This document shows positions 1 through 7,190 of a DNA stretch of 8,231 nucleotides, piece by piece. Where the stretch lies: NCBI RefSeq assembly GCF_938031315.1, contig NZ_CALHHT010000197.1:1-8231 (forward strand), written 5' to 3'. This DNA comes from an uncultured Campylobacter sp. (GTDB lineage Bacteria > Campylobacterota > Campylobacteria > Campylobacterales > Campylobacteraceae). How positions within the stretch are numbered: the first letter of the stretch is position 1; every line of letters begins with the position of its first letter. Made by a program: the position numbers and the translations under genes. The notes under the pieces were generated by a model that was given only the letters and a program-made list of their open reading frames with translations, made no database searches and was not told the origin of the DNA.

Positions 1-635
1 ATTTAAAAACCCTCTGCGCGCCGCAAAGCCCATGGCCGAACGAAGGGCTGCGATACTAGGGAGTAAATGCGCACTAAATTTAGCGTGTTTGACGGCAGCC
101 GAGCTAAGCTCGATGTTTTACTGCGGCGCATCTTAAGCCGCGCGCAGAAGTAGTTTCTGCCAGCGGTCGGCGCCCCGGTCGCCGTATTTTTATAGCGCCA
201 TCCCAAACAGACGGGCGTCGCAGCGGCTATAGGCTGTGGCGCCGGACGGCAGTTGCGGTATCTTTTTATGCGGCGTCTGATTTGGTACGGCATGTTTTTT
301 ATGCGACGTAAAGCATAGCGCTGCGCAGAAATTTCATAAATTTAATTCGTCCATCGCTTTTAAAATTCTGTATCGTCATAGGGTCTAATTGTAGATTTAA
401 ATTTACGGCTAAACGCAAGGCGGCGTATCAAAAGCTTAAAAATCGGCTAAGGGTGCAAAAGCGGCGTCGGGCTAGAGATACAAAAACAGGCTAGAAGCTG
501 CAAAGATGAGTTGGAAAAAATTTCAAATTCCGTGGGCGCAGATAAAATTTATACGGAAAATTTACCTAGTAGTGCAGAAACTGCCAAAAATAACAAAATT
601 TAAGCGAAAAGCACCAATAGAGCGGTGGCGGCGAT
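1..635. other. Region downstream of napD without a supportable gene
   Basis: No frame here has the length, ribosome site and composition of a real gene. A minus-strand frame at 3-293 is Arg-rich, lacks a Shine-Dalgarno and matches no family I know. On the plus strand two short frames look protein-like but are broken: one open up to a TAG near 474 with a Lys/Arg-rich end (YQKLKNRLRVQKRRRARD), and one open from 451 to a TAA at 601-603 containing KDELEKISNSVGADKIYTENL. A 28-codon plus-strand frame begins at ATG 67 with GGGAG just upstream. These could be decayed coding remnants or chance products of AAATTT-rich DNA. No rRNA, tRNA or transposon feature is visible. No clear intrinsic terminator follows napD. 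Confidence 0.6.
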
Positions 636-971
636 TTAGACCCGCACCTTGCCGCCGTATTTGATCTGGCTCGGGTCTTTTTCATCCAGCTCGCGCATTA
701 TCTGCTCGCCGTTGTCGGAGTTTGCCGCGGCGATGTCTGCGTCCAGATCAGAGTAAGAATAGATCATCATCGCCTCGCTTACGCCCTTTATAGCCTCTAT
801 CGCGCGAAATGCGGCGATCTCGTCATCGAAGCTCTCCGTGCTAATCGTGGCGACCGCTTTGCCGTTCTCGCATGCTACGAACTCGCAGCCGCCGATGCTT
901 TGCAGCTCCTTACGAAACTCCGCTATATCGGTATCTGCGCCTAGATAGATCACGACGCTTGAAATATTCAT
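636..971 (-). CDS. napD: NapD, cytoplasmic chaperone for NapA maturation
   Basis: Small cytoplasmic protein that binds the NapA twin-arginine signal and holds back export until the molybdenum cofactor is inserted. The chosen start is the ATG at 971-969 (MNISSVVIYL), which overlaps the napL TGA as ATGA, the junction style used elsewhere in this operon. An in-frame TTG at 983-981 would add four residues but has no advantage. The protein is then 111 residues. It shows the ferredoxin-like beta-alpha-beta pattern of NapD: a hydrophobic first strand, GKAVATIS, then IKGVSEAMMIYSYSD. After residue about 83 there is an acidic, Asn-containing tail that makes it longer than the 87-residue E. coli protein. 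Last gene of the operon. The ribosome site is an atypical GGGGG run 5 bases upstream. Confidence 0.93.
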   Translation of the reverse strand: MNISSVVIYLGADTDIAEFRKELQSIGGCEFVACENGKAVATISTESFDDEIAAFRAIEAIKGVSEAMMIYSYSDLDADIAAANSDNGEQIMRELDEKDPSQIKYGGKVRV

Positions 972-2188
972 TTTAGCCCCCAAAAGTAGATATATCTATT
1001 GTACCCCGAGCCCACGAGATACTCTCCTGCGAAAAGCAGATAGTTGATGATGTCGTTATCCAGCTCGATGCTGCGGACGATCTCGCCTGCTTTATCGATT
1101 ACGCGCACGCCGTTATTGACTGTGAAAGCTCCTAGCTCGGGGCTTAGCGCCACGGCAAAAACTGCAAAATGGGCGTTATAAAATTTAGCGAAATCGCCGT
1201 TTTCGTAGTAGCACGATCTTTCTTTGTCGTTCGAGCCGCTCATCATACGATCGCCAAGCAGCGCCACGGAGTAGATCCCGTCCTTGTGCAGGGACTTTTG
1301 GCTCATAAGTTTTTTCGCTTTCGCGTCGAAATAAAATACGATGCCGCCTTCGCACGAGATTAGCAGCGTTCCGCTGGAGCGGTCGTAGGCGCTGCCGCCC
1401 AAAGACGCGATGGTGAGCTTTTGCTCGAAGCTTACCTTGCCGCTAGACAGGTCGAAGTATAAAATTTCGCTACCAAGACCTAGCAAAATCACGGTGTTTC
1501 CATCGTAGAAATAGACGTTTTTAATCCCAGTCATCGGTAATTTATAGTGCGTAATCTTGCCGCCTGCAAACACGCCCAGCATCTTTTCAAACGCGTCGCC
1601 GTTATACAAAAATGCGTACTTCTCGCCTAGTTTATCGACGTCGAATATGGTAGCGCCCATCGGCTCGTCTAGGTAGTTTTTGGACGAGGGCAGGGCGAAA
1701 ATTAGTGCCTTGGAGATTTCGCTCGGCACGGAATTCCGAGCGGAATTTAATGCCGTAGAATTTTCGGCAGAATTTTGCTTCGTAGAATTTGCTGCGGTTG
1801 AATTTGCTAAAGAATTTACGGCAGCGGAATTCGCAGTAGAATCTCTCGTGGAATTTACGCTCGCTTTTGCATTGAAATTCTGCGCCGCATCGGAATTTGT
1901 GCTTGCGACGGAATTTTGATCTGCGAAATTTTGCCCGGCGGTGGAATTTCGCGTGGAATTCTCCGCGGAGTTAATGGTGATTTTATAGAGCTTTCCGTTG
2001 TCAAGCCCTGCGTAAATTTCGCCGTTTAGATTTTTTAGCACCGCGACATTTGCGTCAAGCTCTAATATGAATCTAGCGTGTTTGATCTTTGCAGGCGTAT
2101 CTATGCCCACAGCGTCACTAGGTATTGCAACGCCGTTGCCGGCATAGATGAAGCAGGCGCAAAGTAGCAGCGGTGGTAAAAATTTCAT
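968..2188 (-). CDS. napL: NapL, periplasmic beta-propeller-like protein with an Asn-Ser repeat insertion
   Basis: Accessory Nap protein of 406 residues. NapL is found in epsilonproteobacterial nap operons; its exact role is unsettled, and in reported work its loss has little or modest effect on nitrate reductase activity. The N-terminus (MKFLPPLLLCACFIYAGNGVA) is an export signal. L9-C10-A11-C12 resembles a lipobox only loosely, so Sec cleavage near residue 21 is also possible. The body shows repeated short beta-strand blades with WD40-like character (GEIYAGLDNGKLYKI, GSEILYFDLSSGKV, GGIVFYFDAKAKKL, GEYLVGSGYNRYIYFW). Between the first blade and LIFALP lies a low-complexity insertion at about 73-157, rich in Asn, Ser, Thr and Ala. 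The start has GGAG 5-6 bases upstream, overlapping the napB stop. The TGA stop overlaps the napD ATG. Placement between napB and napD and the propeller pattern support the name. Confidence 0.88.
   Translation of the reverse strand: MKFLPPLLLCACFIYAGNGVAIPSDAVGIDTPAKIKHARFILELDANVAVLKNLNGEIYAGLDNGKLYKITINSAENSTRNSTAGQNFADQNSVASTNSDAAQNFNAKASVNSTRDSTANSAAVNSLANSTAANSTKQNSAENSTALNSARNSVPSEISKALIFALPSSKNYLDEPMGATIFDVDKLGEKYAFLYNGDAFEKMLGVFAGGKITHYKLPMTGIKNVYFYDGNTVILLGLGSEILYFDLSSGKVSFEQKLTIASLGGSAYDRSSGTLLISCEGGIVFYFDAKAKKLMSQKSLHKDGIYSVALLGDRMMSGSNDKERSCYYENGDFAKFYNAHFAVFAVALSPELGAFTVNNGVRVIDKAGEIVRSIELDNDIINYLLFAGEYLVGSGYNRYIYFWGLK
1730..1975 (-). repeat. Degenerate 12/15-base repeat encoding Asn-Ser units inside napL
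   Basis: On the plus strand the words GAATTT/GAATTC begin at 1731, 1743, 1758, 1770, 1785, 1800, 1812, 1827, (1839, as GAATCT), 1851, 1893, 1911, 1944 and 1956. They are mostly 12 or 15 bases apart and always in the napL codon phase. On the coding strand each is AAT-TCN, giving Asn-Ser every four or five residues. Codon third positions and flanking bases differ among units, so the array is diverged rather than a fresh tandem duplication. The insertion holds 14 Asn-Ser pairs, six of them Asn-Ser-Thr. Confidence 0.85.
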
Positions 2189-2197
2189 CGCGGGCTC

Positions 2198-2731
2198 CTA
2201 CTCGACCTCGGCGCCTTGATTTAGCGTATCTATGAGATTAGAAGTGGAATTTGCGTCGCTAAACCTGCTAAAATCGGCCTTGAAATTATTTTTCACTAGC
2301 GGATTGGTTTGGGCTTGCGGTACGTGGCACTGCGTGCAATTAAAGCGCTGCTCAGCTAGAGTGCCGTTTAGATCCGCGCCTGTGCGGAAGTCCACCAGGT
2401 GGCTTTTCGGAATCGGCGTAGAGCCTATATCTTTGGCAAATTCTGGCATGTGGCAGGTAACGCACATGTTATTATCCTTCGTGATCGGCACGAGCCCCTC
2501 TAGGCTATGCGGTATGAGCGGCGGAGCGTTTTCGAAGCTGCGCTCGATTTTCGAAGCGGCGCCCGGAGCATCCTCGCTATATTTGAAATCGGGCAGGGAA
2601 TTTTTATTTTGCGCCGATTCGTCTACGCTTTTTATAAAGCCAAAGCTATCGGCATCTATAGAAGCCGTCTTGTCCGCGGCAAATAGCGCCGCACAGCATG
2701 CAAGAGCCAAGCCTAAAACCATTTTTTTCAT
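2198..2731 (-). CDS. napB: NapB, dihaem cytochrome c subunit of periplasmic nitrate reductase
   Basis: Small periplasmic electron-transfer subunit delivering electrons to NapA. The 177-residue precursor starts with a Sec signal peptide (MKKMVLGLALACCAALFA, likely cleavage before ADK). Two haem c attachment motifs are present: CVTCH at 90-94 and CTQCH at 132-136. H75 in PLIPHSLEG and H111 in SHLVDFR match the conserved distal haem ligands of NapB, giving bis-His coordination. The start ATG overlaps the napH stop as ATGA and has a strong AGGAG site (2739-2743) 7 bases upstream. M4 is a possible alternative but less well spaced. Its TAG stop is 9 bases before napL. The C-terminal tail is Asn/Ser-rich (DANSTSN), a mild echo of the repeat in NapL. 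Confidence 0.96.
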   Translation of the reverse strand: MKKMVLGLALACCAALFAADKTASIDADSFGFIKSVDESAQNKNSLPDFKYSEDAPGAASKIERSFENAPPLIPHSLEGLVPITKDNNMCVTCHMPEFAKDIGSTPIPKSHLVDFRTGADLNGTLAEQRFNCTQCHVPQAQTNPLVKNNFKADFSRFSDANSTSNLIDTLNQGAEVE

Positions 2732-3537
2732 TTTTTCACTCCTAATATACTAAAATTTAACGCATCGTCGTCGCATACGTCGATGCAGCGCCCGCAGCTG
2801 ATACACTCGCTGCTAACGCGCCCGTTTTCGCGCCCAACCATCTTAAGCACCTGAACTTCGGGGCAGACCATTTTGCATTTGCCGCACATCGTGCATTTAT
2901 CAACCTCGTGGCGAATGCGAATTATGCTAAAATAGCTAAGTGCGGCCCAAAATCCGCCGAGCGGGCATAGCCGCGAACAGATTGTGCGATCGCCTGCAAA
3001 AATTTCAAAAACCACGATTAGTAGCGCGATTGCAAATGCACTGGCACTCAGCGATATGACGGCGCGCGCGAAAAGCGAGATAAAATTTACGCTCTCAAAC
3101 GCCGCAAAGCCGAAAACTCCGCTGCAAATGAGCGCTAGCACCGCTAAGACGTAGCGAGCTTTGCGGTTTATGCTAACGATCCTAGTCGTTATGCCAAGTC
3201 TTTTACGAAGCCACGCGGCAAGATCGGTCAGTAAATTTATCGGGCAGACCCACGAGCAATATAATCGCGGCGCTATAAGCGCATAAAATGCTCCTACGAT
3301 AAGCGCTCCGATAACCGCCGTAGCGCCCAAAGAAAAGCTAGCTAGCAGCATCTGCGCCGTCGCAAACGGATCGCTTAGATTAATCGTGCCGAAAAGTTTC
3401 GACGAGCTTAGATTGCCCTTTAGAATTCCTGATAAAATTCCGTTTTCACTCGCGGCTTTGAAGGCGAAATTATTTCCTAAAATAAAAAGGACTAGAATAG
3501 AAATTTGGCTCAAACGCCTTAAAATAGTGTATTTCAT
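2728..3537 (-). CDS. napH: NapH, membrane-bound quinol dehydrogenase ferredoxin subunit
   Basis: Inner-membrane protein of 269 residues, partner of NapG in menaquinol oxidation. About four membrane segments are visible (roughly 11-28, 62-90, 128-147 and 153-181). Two CxxxCP motifs, C94-C98 (YCSWVCP) and C187-C191 (CSRLCPLG), are the family signature and are needed for quinol-linked function in homologues. Two classical [4Fe-4S] motifs follow on the cytoplasmic tail: C215/C218/C221/C225 and C245/C248/C251/C255. Both ends overlap neighbours by ATGA: its ATG with the napG stop and its TGA with the napB start, implying coupled translation and matched stoichiometry. NapH family members resemble NosR/CcoG-type membrane ferredoxins, but operon position settles the assignment. 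Confidence 0.96.
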   Translation of the reverse strand: MKYTILRRLSQISILVLFILGNNFAFKAASENGILSGILKGNLSSSKLFGTINLSDPFATAQMLLASFSLGATAVIGALIVGAFYALIAPRLYCSWVCPINLLTDLAAWLRKRLGITTRIVSINRKARYVLAVLALICSGVFGFAAFESVNFISLFARAVISLSASAFAIALLIVVFEIFAGDRTICSRLCPLGGFWAALSYFSIIRIRHEVDKCTMCGKCKMVCPEVQVLKMVGRENGRVSSECISCGRCIDVCDDDALNFSILGVKK

Positions 3538-4292
3538 TGCCTAGTCCCTTCCATTAGATCGTCCTCGTTTAAGTAATCCTTACTCTTTTGCGGATCGAGC
3601 TTGATTTTGGTGTCTGCGTCCTTTAGCTTCGCGTCGTCGCCCTTGATCCAGCCTTTGACATAGTTATCGCTGGAAATTCCTATGACGCGCTCGCGTTCCA
3701 CGACGCTGATAGCCGCCTTTTTCGTGACGCAGGCATGCTCGCATTTGCCGCAACCCGTGCAGTAGTCGCTATCTACGACAGGCACGAGCAGGGCGTGCTT
3801 TTCGGTGCGGTTGTTGTGACGATAATCGATCCTAAGCGCCTTATCCATTACGGGGCAGCTTCGCACGCACGCGTCGCATTGGATACCCGCATAAGCGATG
3901 CAATGCTCGGTATCTATGACCGCAACGCCCATCTTGGATAGACGCACGTTAAGCTTAGAGTTTTCGCTCACTAAATTTTTATCTAGCGCGTCGCTAGGAC
4001 AGGCTGCTACGCAAGGTATGTCGTCGCACATATAGCACGGAATTTCGCGCGGGATAAAAAACGGCGTGCCGTTTGCAATAGCATGATCGCAAAAGCTCGC
4101 AAGCTTAAGCGTATCAAATGGGCACGCCTCGACACAAAGTCCGCACCTTAGGCATTTGCTAAGAAATTCTTTCTCGCCTATAGCTGCGGGCGGGCGGAGT
4201 TTGGCGTGCTCGTTAGAGTTTGCGACTCCGAGTCCCAAAACGCCCACGCCCGCAGCTAAAGAAAGAATACCTAAGACTTCACGCCTATCCAT
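3534..4292 (-). CDS. napG: NapG, Tat-exported ferredoxin-type protein (four [4Fe-4S])
   Basis: Periplasmic iron-sulfur protein of 252 residues that, with NapH, forms a quinol dehydrogenase module passing electrons toward NapB/NapA. The N-terminus MDRREVLGIL with a following Gly/Ala/Leu-rich hydrophobic stretch is a twin-arginine signal or anchor. Four cysteine clusters are visible: C47/C50/C53/C57, C86/C89/C94/C98, C131/C139/C142/C146 and C178/C181/C184/C188. The third has widened spacing between its first two cysteines (CIAYAGIQCDAC). The C-terminal 40 residues are charged (Lys/Asp-rich) and cluster-free. The ATG is 3 bases after the napA stop, with an AAGG ribosome binding site inside the end of napA. 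The stop overlaps the napH start as ATGA. The absence of napC nearby agrees with NapGH being the main quinol route, as known for Campylobacter and Wolinella. Confidence 0.96.
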   Translation of the reverse strand: MDRREVLGILSLAAGVGVLGLGVANSNEHAKLRPPAAIGEKEFLSKCLRCGLCVEACPFDTLKLASFCDHAIANGTPFFIPREIPCYMCDDIPCVAACPSDALDKNLVSENSKLNVRLSKMGVAVIDTEHCIAYAGIQCDACVRSCPVMDKALRIDYRHNNRTEKHALLVPVVDSDYCTGCGKCEHACVTKKAAISVVERERVIGISSDNYVKGWIKGDDAKLKDADTKIKLDPQKSKDYLNEDDLMEGTRQ

Positions 4293-4295
4293 AAT

Positions 4296-7079
4296 TTACG
4301 CCTTGTAAATTTTAACCGCGCATTTTTTATAGTCGGTCTCTTTTGAAAGCGGGCAGGTATGATCGAGCGTGACGCGGTTGATATAAACCTTCTCGTCAAA
4401 AAACGGCACGAAAATAAGTCCCTTCGGCGGAACGTTACGTCCGTGAAAGTCCACGCGCGCTTTGACTTTGCCGCGGCGCGACTCAATCCAGACGATTTCG
4501 TTTTGTTGCACGCCGATTTTAGCGCCGTCCAGCTCGTTCATATAGCATCTTGCTTCCGGTACGGCGCGATAAAGCTCCGGCACGCGCATAGTCATAGTGC
4601 CCGTATGCCAGTGCTCCAGCACGCGACCCGTACATAGCCAGAAAGGATACTCCTCGCTTGGCACTTCTACAGGATCCATATATGGACGGAAGAAAATTTT
4701 AGCTTTATTGGCAAGGCTTGTTTTCTCTTCGCCTGAAGTAGCGGATTTCAGATCGCCGCTAGGAAGCGCCGCTTTTGCGTTACCGTAGAAGGCAAAGTCG
4801 CTATCCGGAGCCGCTTTTTTAGCATAAGGATCGTATTGGGCGTTAAAGCGCCAAAGTGTTTCTTTGCCGTCTACGACCGGCCATCTAAGACCGCGCACTC
4901 GGTGATATGTATCGAAATCAGCTAGGTCATGTCCGTGACCGGTACCGAATTTTCGGTATTCTTCCCAGAGATATTTTTGGATGAAAAAACCATAGCCTTT
5001 AAATTCTTTGCCGTCGCTGCCGATTACGCCGCGAGAGTCGCCGTTTACTTCGGAGTTATCGAAGCTTGCCATAATCGGATCTTTTGCAGCGAAAGCCTGA
5101 GCGTCTTTGTTTGCAAAGAGCACTTCAAATAGTGTAGTCTCTGGCGTATAGCCGAATTCTGAAATTTTATCTAATACGTTTGGAAGCGTAAGTTTATCAT
5201 TTACCTTTGTCTCGCCCCAGAAATCCTTGAGTTTGAAGCGCTTGGAAAACTCTAGCATCTGCCACGTATCGCTCATCGCGTCGCCCACAGGAAGGACCTG
5301 CTGTCTCCACCACTGCGTTCTGCGCTCGGCATTGCCGTATGCGCCCCATTTTTCGTAGATCATCGCGGTTGGCAGGATTAGATCAGCTACCTTTGCGCTT
5401 AGTCCCGGATACGGATCGCTTACTACGATGAAGTTATCCATCTCGCGCGCCGCGGCGATCCAGTGGTTTGCGTTGGCGATCTGCTGCCACGGATTATTGA
5501 CCTGTACCCATATCCATTTTATCTTGCCGTCTTCGAGATTGCGCAGAGCCTGCACGTAGTGCGCACCCGGTTTTGGGTTTATCGTGCCCTCAGGAAGCTT
5601 CCAAATTTTTTCGGAAACCTTTCTGTGAGCGGGATTTGCCACAACCAGATCGGCAGGTAGGCGGTGAGAAAACGTGCCTACCTCTCTAGCCGTGCCGCAA
5701 GCGCTAGGCTGACCGGTAAGCGAAAACGCTCCGCAGCCGGGCTTAGCTTGTTTGCCGAGAAGGAAATGCACCATGTAGCTTTGCTCATTGACCCAAGTTC
5801 CTCTTGAGTGCTGATTAAAGCCCATCGTCCAAAAGCTTACTACTTTGCGGTCCTTTTCGATGTAATAATCTGCGAGCTGCTTTAGCTTTGTCTTAAACGC
5901 CTCTAAATCCTCACTTTCGTCACCCTTAGCTAAAGGCGCTACAAATTCTAGCGTGTAAGGCTCCAGCGCTTTTTTAAATTCTTCGAAGCTTATGAGCCAG
6001 TGAGCATCCGATTTGTCAGAGTGTTTGTTTTCGAGTACGTCACCCTCTTTCATACCCAGATATGCTAACGTAACGCCCTCGGATTTGCTTAAAATTTTGG
6101 ATTTTTGCTTAGCTGCGGTATCAAGCTCGGTTTTGCGGTATTTTTTATGATTTATATCTTCTCGTAAGCCGTAACCGATATCCACAGGGCCTGTAGCGAA
6201 TACGCAGTGCTCTTTAATAAATTTCTCATCTATCATATCCGGGTGGTTGTAGACGATCTCCCTTGCGATGTAGTTCCATATCGCCAAATCGGTATTCGGA
6301 CGGAATATAATTTCGATATCGGCGATGTTTGAAGTGCGGCTAGAGTAGGTCGAGAGATTTATAACTTTTACGCGGTCCGGGTTGCGAAGCTTGTGGTCGG
6401 AGACGCGAGACCAAAGGATAGGGTGCATCTCAGCCATATTCGCGCCCCAAGCGATGATGGTATCGGTTAGCTCGATATCGTCGAAAACGCCCGCAGGCTC
6501 GTCAATACCGAAGGTTTGCATAAAACCTACGACGGCGCTAGCCATGCACTGGCGAGCATTTGGGTCGATATTATTGGAGCGAAAGCCCGCCTTGACGAGC
6601 TTGGCTGCGGTATAGCCCTCGGTAATGGTGTATTGACCGCTACCTAACACGGCAAAGCCCTCGGGACCACCTTCGTTATAGGCTCGCCTAAAATGCTTCT
6701 CCATTTCGTCGAACGCTCGTTGCCAGCTGATCTCGATAAATTTTCCCTTTTTGTCGAATTCGCCTTTGGAATTTACGCGCAAAAGAGGCTTGGTGATGCG
6801 ATCGGCGCCGTACATGATCTTGGCGTTGAAATAGCCTTTGATGCAGTTTAGACCGCGATTTACGGGCGCTAGCGGATCGCCTTTGACCGCTACGATCTTG
6901 CCGTCTTTGGTGGCTACCATGATGCCACAGCCGGTGCCGCAGAAGCGACAGGCCGCCTTGTCCCAGCGCCAGCCTTTTTCGGCTTCGTCCGCAGCGCTTA
7001 GTCCGCTAGGCAAGCTGATGCCCGCAACGCTACAGGCAGCCGCTGCCGCAGAGCTTTTTATAAAGTCTCGTCTATCCAT
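4296..7079 (-). CDS. napA: Periplasmic nitrate reductase catalytic subunit NapA
   Basis: Reduces nitrate to nitrite in the periplasm, using Mo-bis-MGD and one [4Fe-4S] cluster; it receives electrons from NapB. From the chosen start the protein has 927 residues, the long form typical of Campylobacter (about 924) rather than the roughly 830 of enterobacteria. A Tat signal (RRDFIK at 3-8, hydrophobic Ala-rich stretch, likely cleavage near LSA-A) is followed by the cluster ligands C44, C47, C51 and C79 with the conserved Lys in CIKGYF. The molybdenum ligand is C178 in NARQCMAS. Cofactor-binding segments include WGANMAEMHP (211-220), GQPSACGTARE (456-466), GNAERRTQWW (582-591) and TGRVLEHWHTGTMTMR (817-832). 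First gene of the operon; its TAA stop lies 3 bases before napG. A region around 309-395 probably accounts for the extra length (inference). Identification is certain. Confidence 0.98.
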   Translation of the reverse strand: MDRRDFIKSSAAAAACSVAGISLPSGLSAADEAEKGWRWDKAACRFCGTGCGIMVATKDGKIVAVKGDPLAPVNRGLNCIKGYFNAKIMYGADRITKPLLRVNSKGEFDKKGKFIEISWQRAFDEMEKHFRRAYNEGGPEGFAVLGSGQYTITEGYTAAKLVKAGFRSNNIDPNARQCMASAVVGFMQTFGIDEPAGVFDDIELTDTIIAWGANMAEMHPILWSRVSDHKLRNPDRVKVINLSTYSSRTSNIADIEIIFRPNTDLAIWNYIAREIVYNHPDMIDEKFIKEHCVFATGPVDIGYGLREDINHKKYRKTELDTAAKQKSKILSKSEGVTLAYLGMKEGDVLENKHSDKSDAHWLISFEEFKKALEPYTLEFVAPLAKGDESEDLEAFKTKLKQLADYYIEKDRKVVSFWTMGFNQHSRGTWVNEQSYMVHFLLGKQAKPGCGAFSLTGQPSACGTAREVGTFSHRLPADLVVANPAHRKVSEKIWKLPEGTINPKPGAHYVQALRNLEDGKIKWIWVQVNNPWQQIANANHWIAAAREMDNFIVVSDPYPGLSAKVADLILPTAMIYEKWGAYGNAERRTQWWRQQVLPVGDAMSDTWQMLEFSKRFKLKDFWGETKVNDKLTLPNVLDKISEFGYTPETTLFEVLFANKDAQAFAAKDPIMASFDNSEVNGDSRGVIGSDGKEFKGYGFFIQKYLWEEYRKFGTGHGHDLADFDTYHRVRGLRWPVVDGKETLWRFNAQYDPYAKKAAPDSDFAFYGNAKAALPSGDLKSATSGEEKTSLANKAKIFFRPYMDPVEVPSEEYPFWLCTGRVLEHWHTGTMTMRVPELYRAVPEARCYMNELDGAKIGVQQNEIVWIESRRGKVKARVDFHGRNVPPKGLIFVPFFDEKVYINRVTLDHTCPLSKETDYKKCAVKIYKA

Positions 7080-7087
7080 GAGATTAA

Positions 7088-7093
7088 CCTTTC
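7088..7093 (-). promoter_or_regulatory. Ribosome binding site deciding the napA start
   Basis: GAAAGG on the minus strand lies 8 bases upstream of the ATG at 7079-7077. It marks that ATG, followed directly by the twin-arginine signal MDRRDFIK, as the start. An in-frame ATG at 7131-7133 would add 18 residues ahead of the Tat motif, but it sits within the candidate promoter. Confidence 0.75.
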
Positions 7094-7123
7094 GTTTAGA
7101 ATTTAAATTTCTATTAACGTTGG

Positions 7124-7152
7124 ATAATAGCATAAAAAAACTGCCTAGTCTA
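7124..7152 (-). promoter_or_regulatory. Candidate sigma-70 promoter for the nap operon (extended -10)
   Basis: Read on the minus strand, an extended -10 element TGC-TATTAT lies at 7132-7124, directly preceded by a run of seven T residues. The -35 position (7152-7147) reads TAGACT, a weak match. Campylobacter vegetative promoters commonly lack a strong -35 and rely on a T-rich upstream tract plus a TGN-extended -10, which fits. The implied start near 7117 would give a leader of about 38 bases ahead of the napA ATG. No alternative gene could use it. Confidence 0.45.
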
Positions 7153-7184
7153 GATTGAAGTTAATAAATTTAAATCGGTATAAA

Positions 7185-7190
7185 ATTATA
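7185..7190 (-). promoter_or_regulatory. Second candidate -10 box upstream of napA
   Basis: A perfect TATAAT on the minus strand sits in very AT-rich sequence. It would start transcription near 7178-7179, with a leader of about 100 bases. It has no TGN extension and chance matches are likely in this composition. It gains interest only because an imperfect FNR-type palindrome lies about 59 bases upstream of the implied start. Confidence 0.25.

Noticed and set aside
100..112. Short palindrome CGAGCT-A-AGCTCG
   Set aside because: One-base centre cannot form a normal hairpin loop and nothing around it suggests an operator; likely chance.
3..293. Minus-strand frame of 96 codons
   Set aside because: No Shine-Dalgarno before its ATG, Arg-rich low-plausibility composition, no recognisable motif or family; more likely a chance frame in GC-rich noncoding DNA.
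626..656. GC-rich inverted repeat (GGCGGC at 627-632 with GCCGCC at 651-656) as a napD terminator
   Set aside because: Overlaps the end of napD, has an 18-base loop and no adjacent T run; too weak to call.
1680..1919. Plus-strand frame with regular Glu-Phe repeats
   Set aside because: It is the antisense reading of the Asn-Ser repeat in napL; the periodicity is inherited from that coding repeat.
2232..2753. Plus-strand frame of 173 codons
   Set aside because: Lies antisense to the whole of napB, whose signal peptide, two haem motifs and ATGA overlap are decisive.
4271..4486. Minus-strand frame of 71 codons across the napA/napG junction
   Set aside because: Out of frame with and inside napA and napG, Arg-rich, no start signal; shadow frame.
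7080..7133. 18-residue N-terminal extension of NapA from the upstream ATG
   Set aside because: Would place the Tat motif internally, overlaps the candidate promoter, and the ATG at 7079 has a well-spaced GAAAGG.
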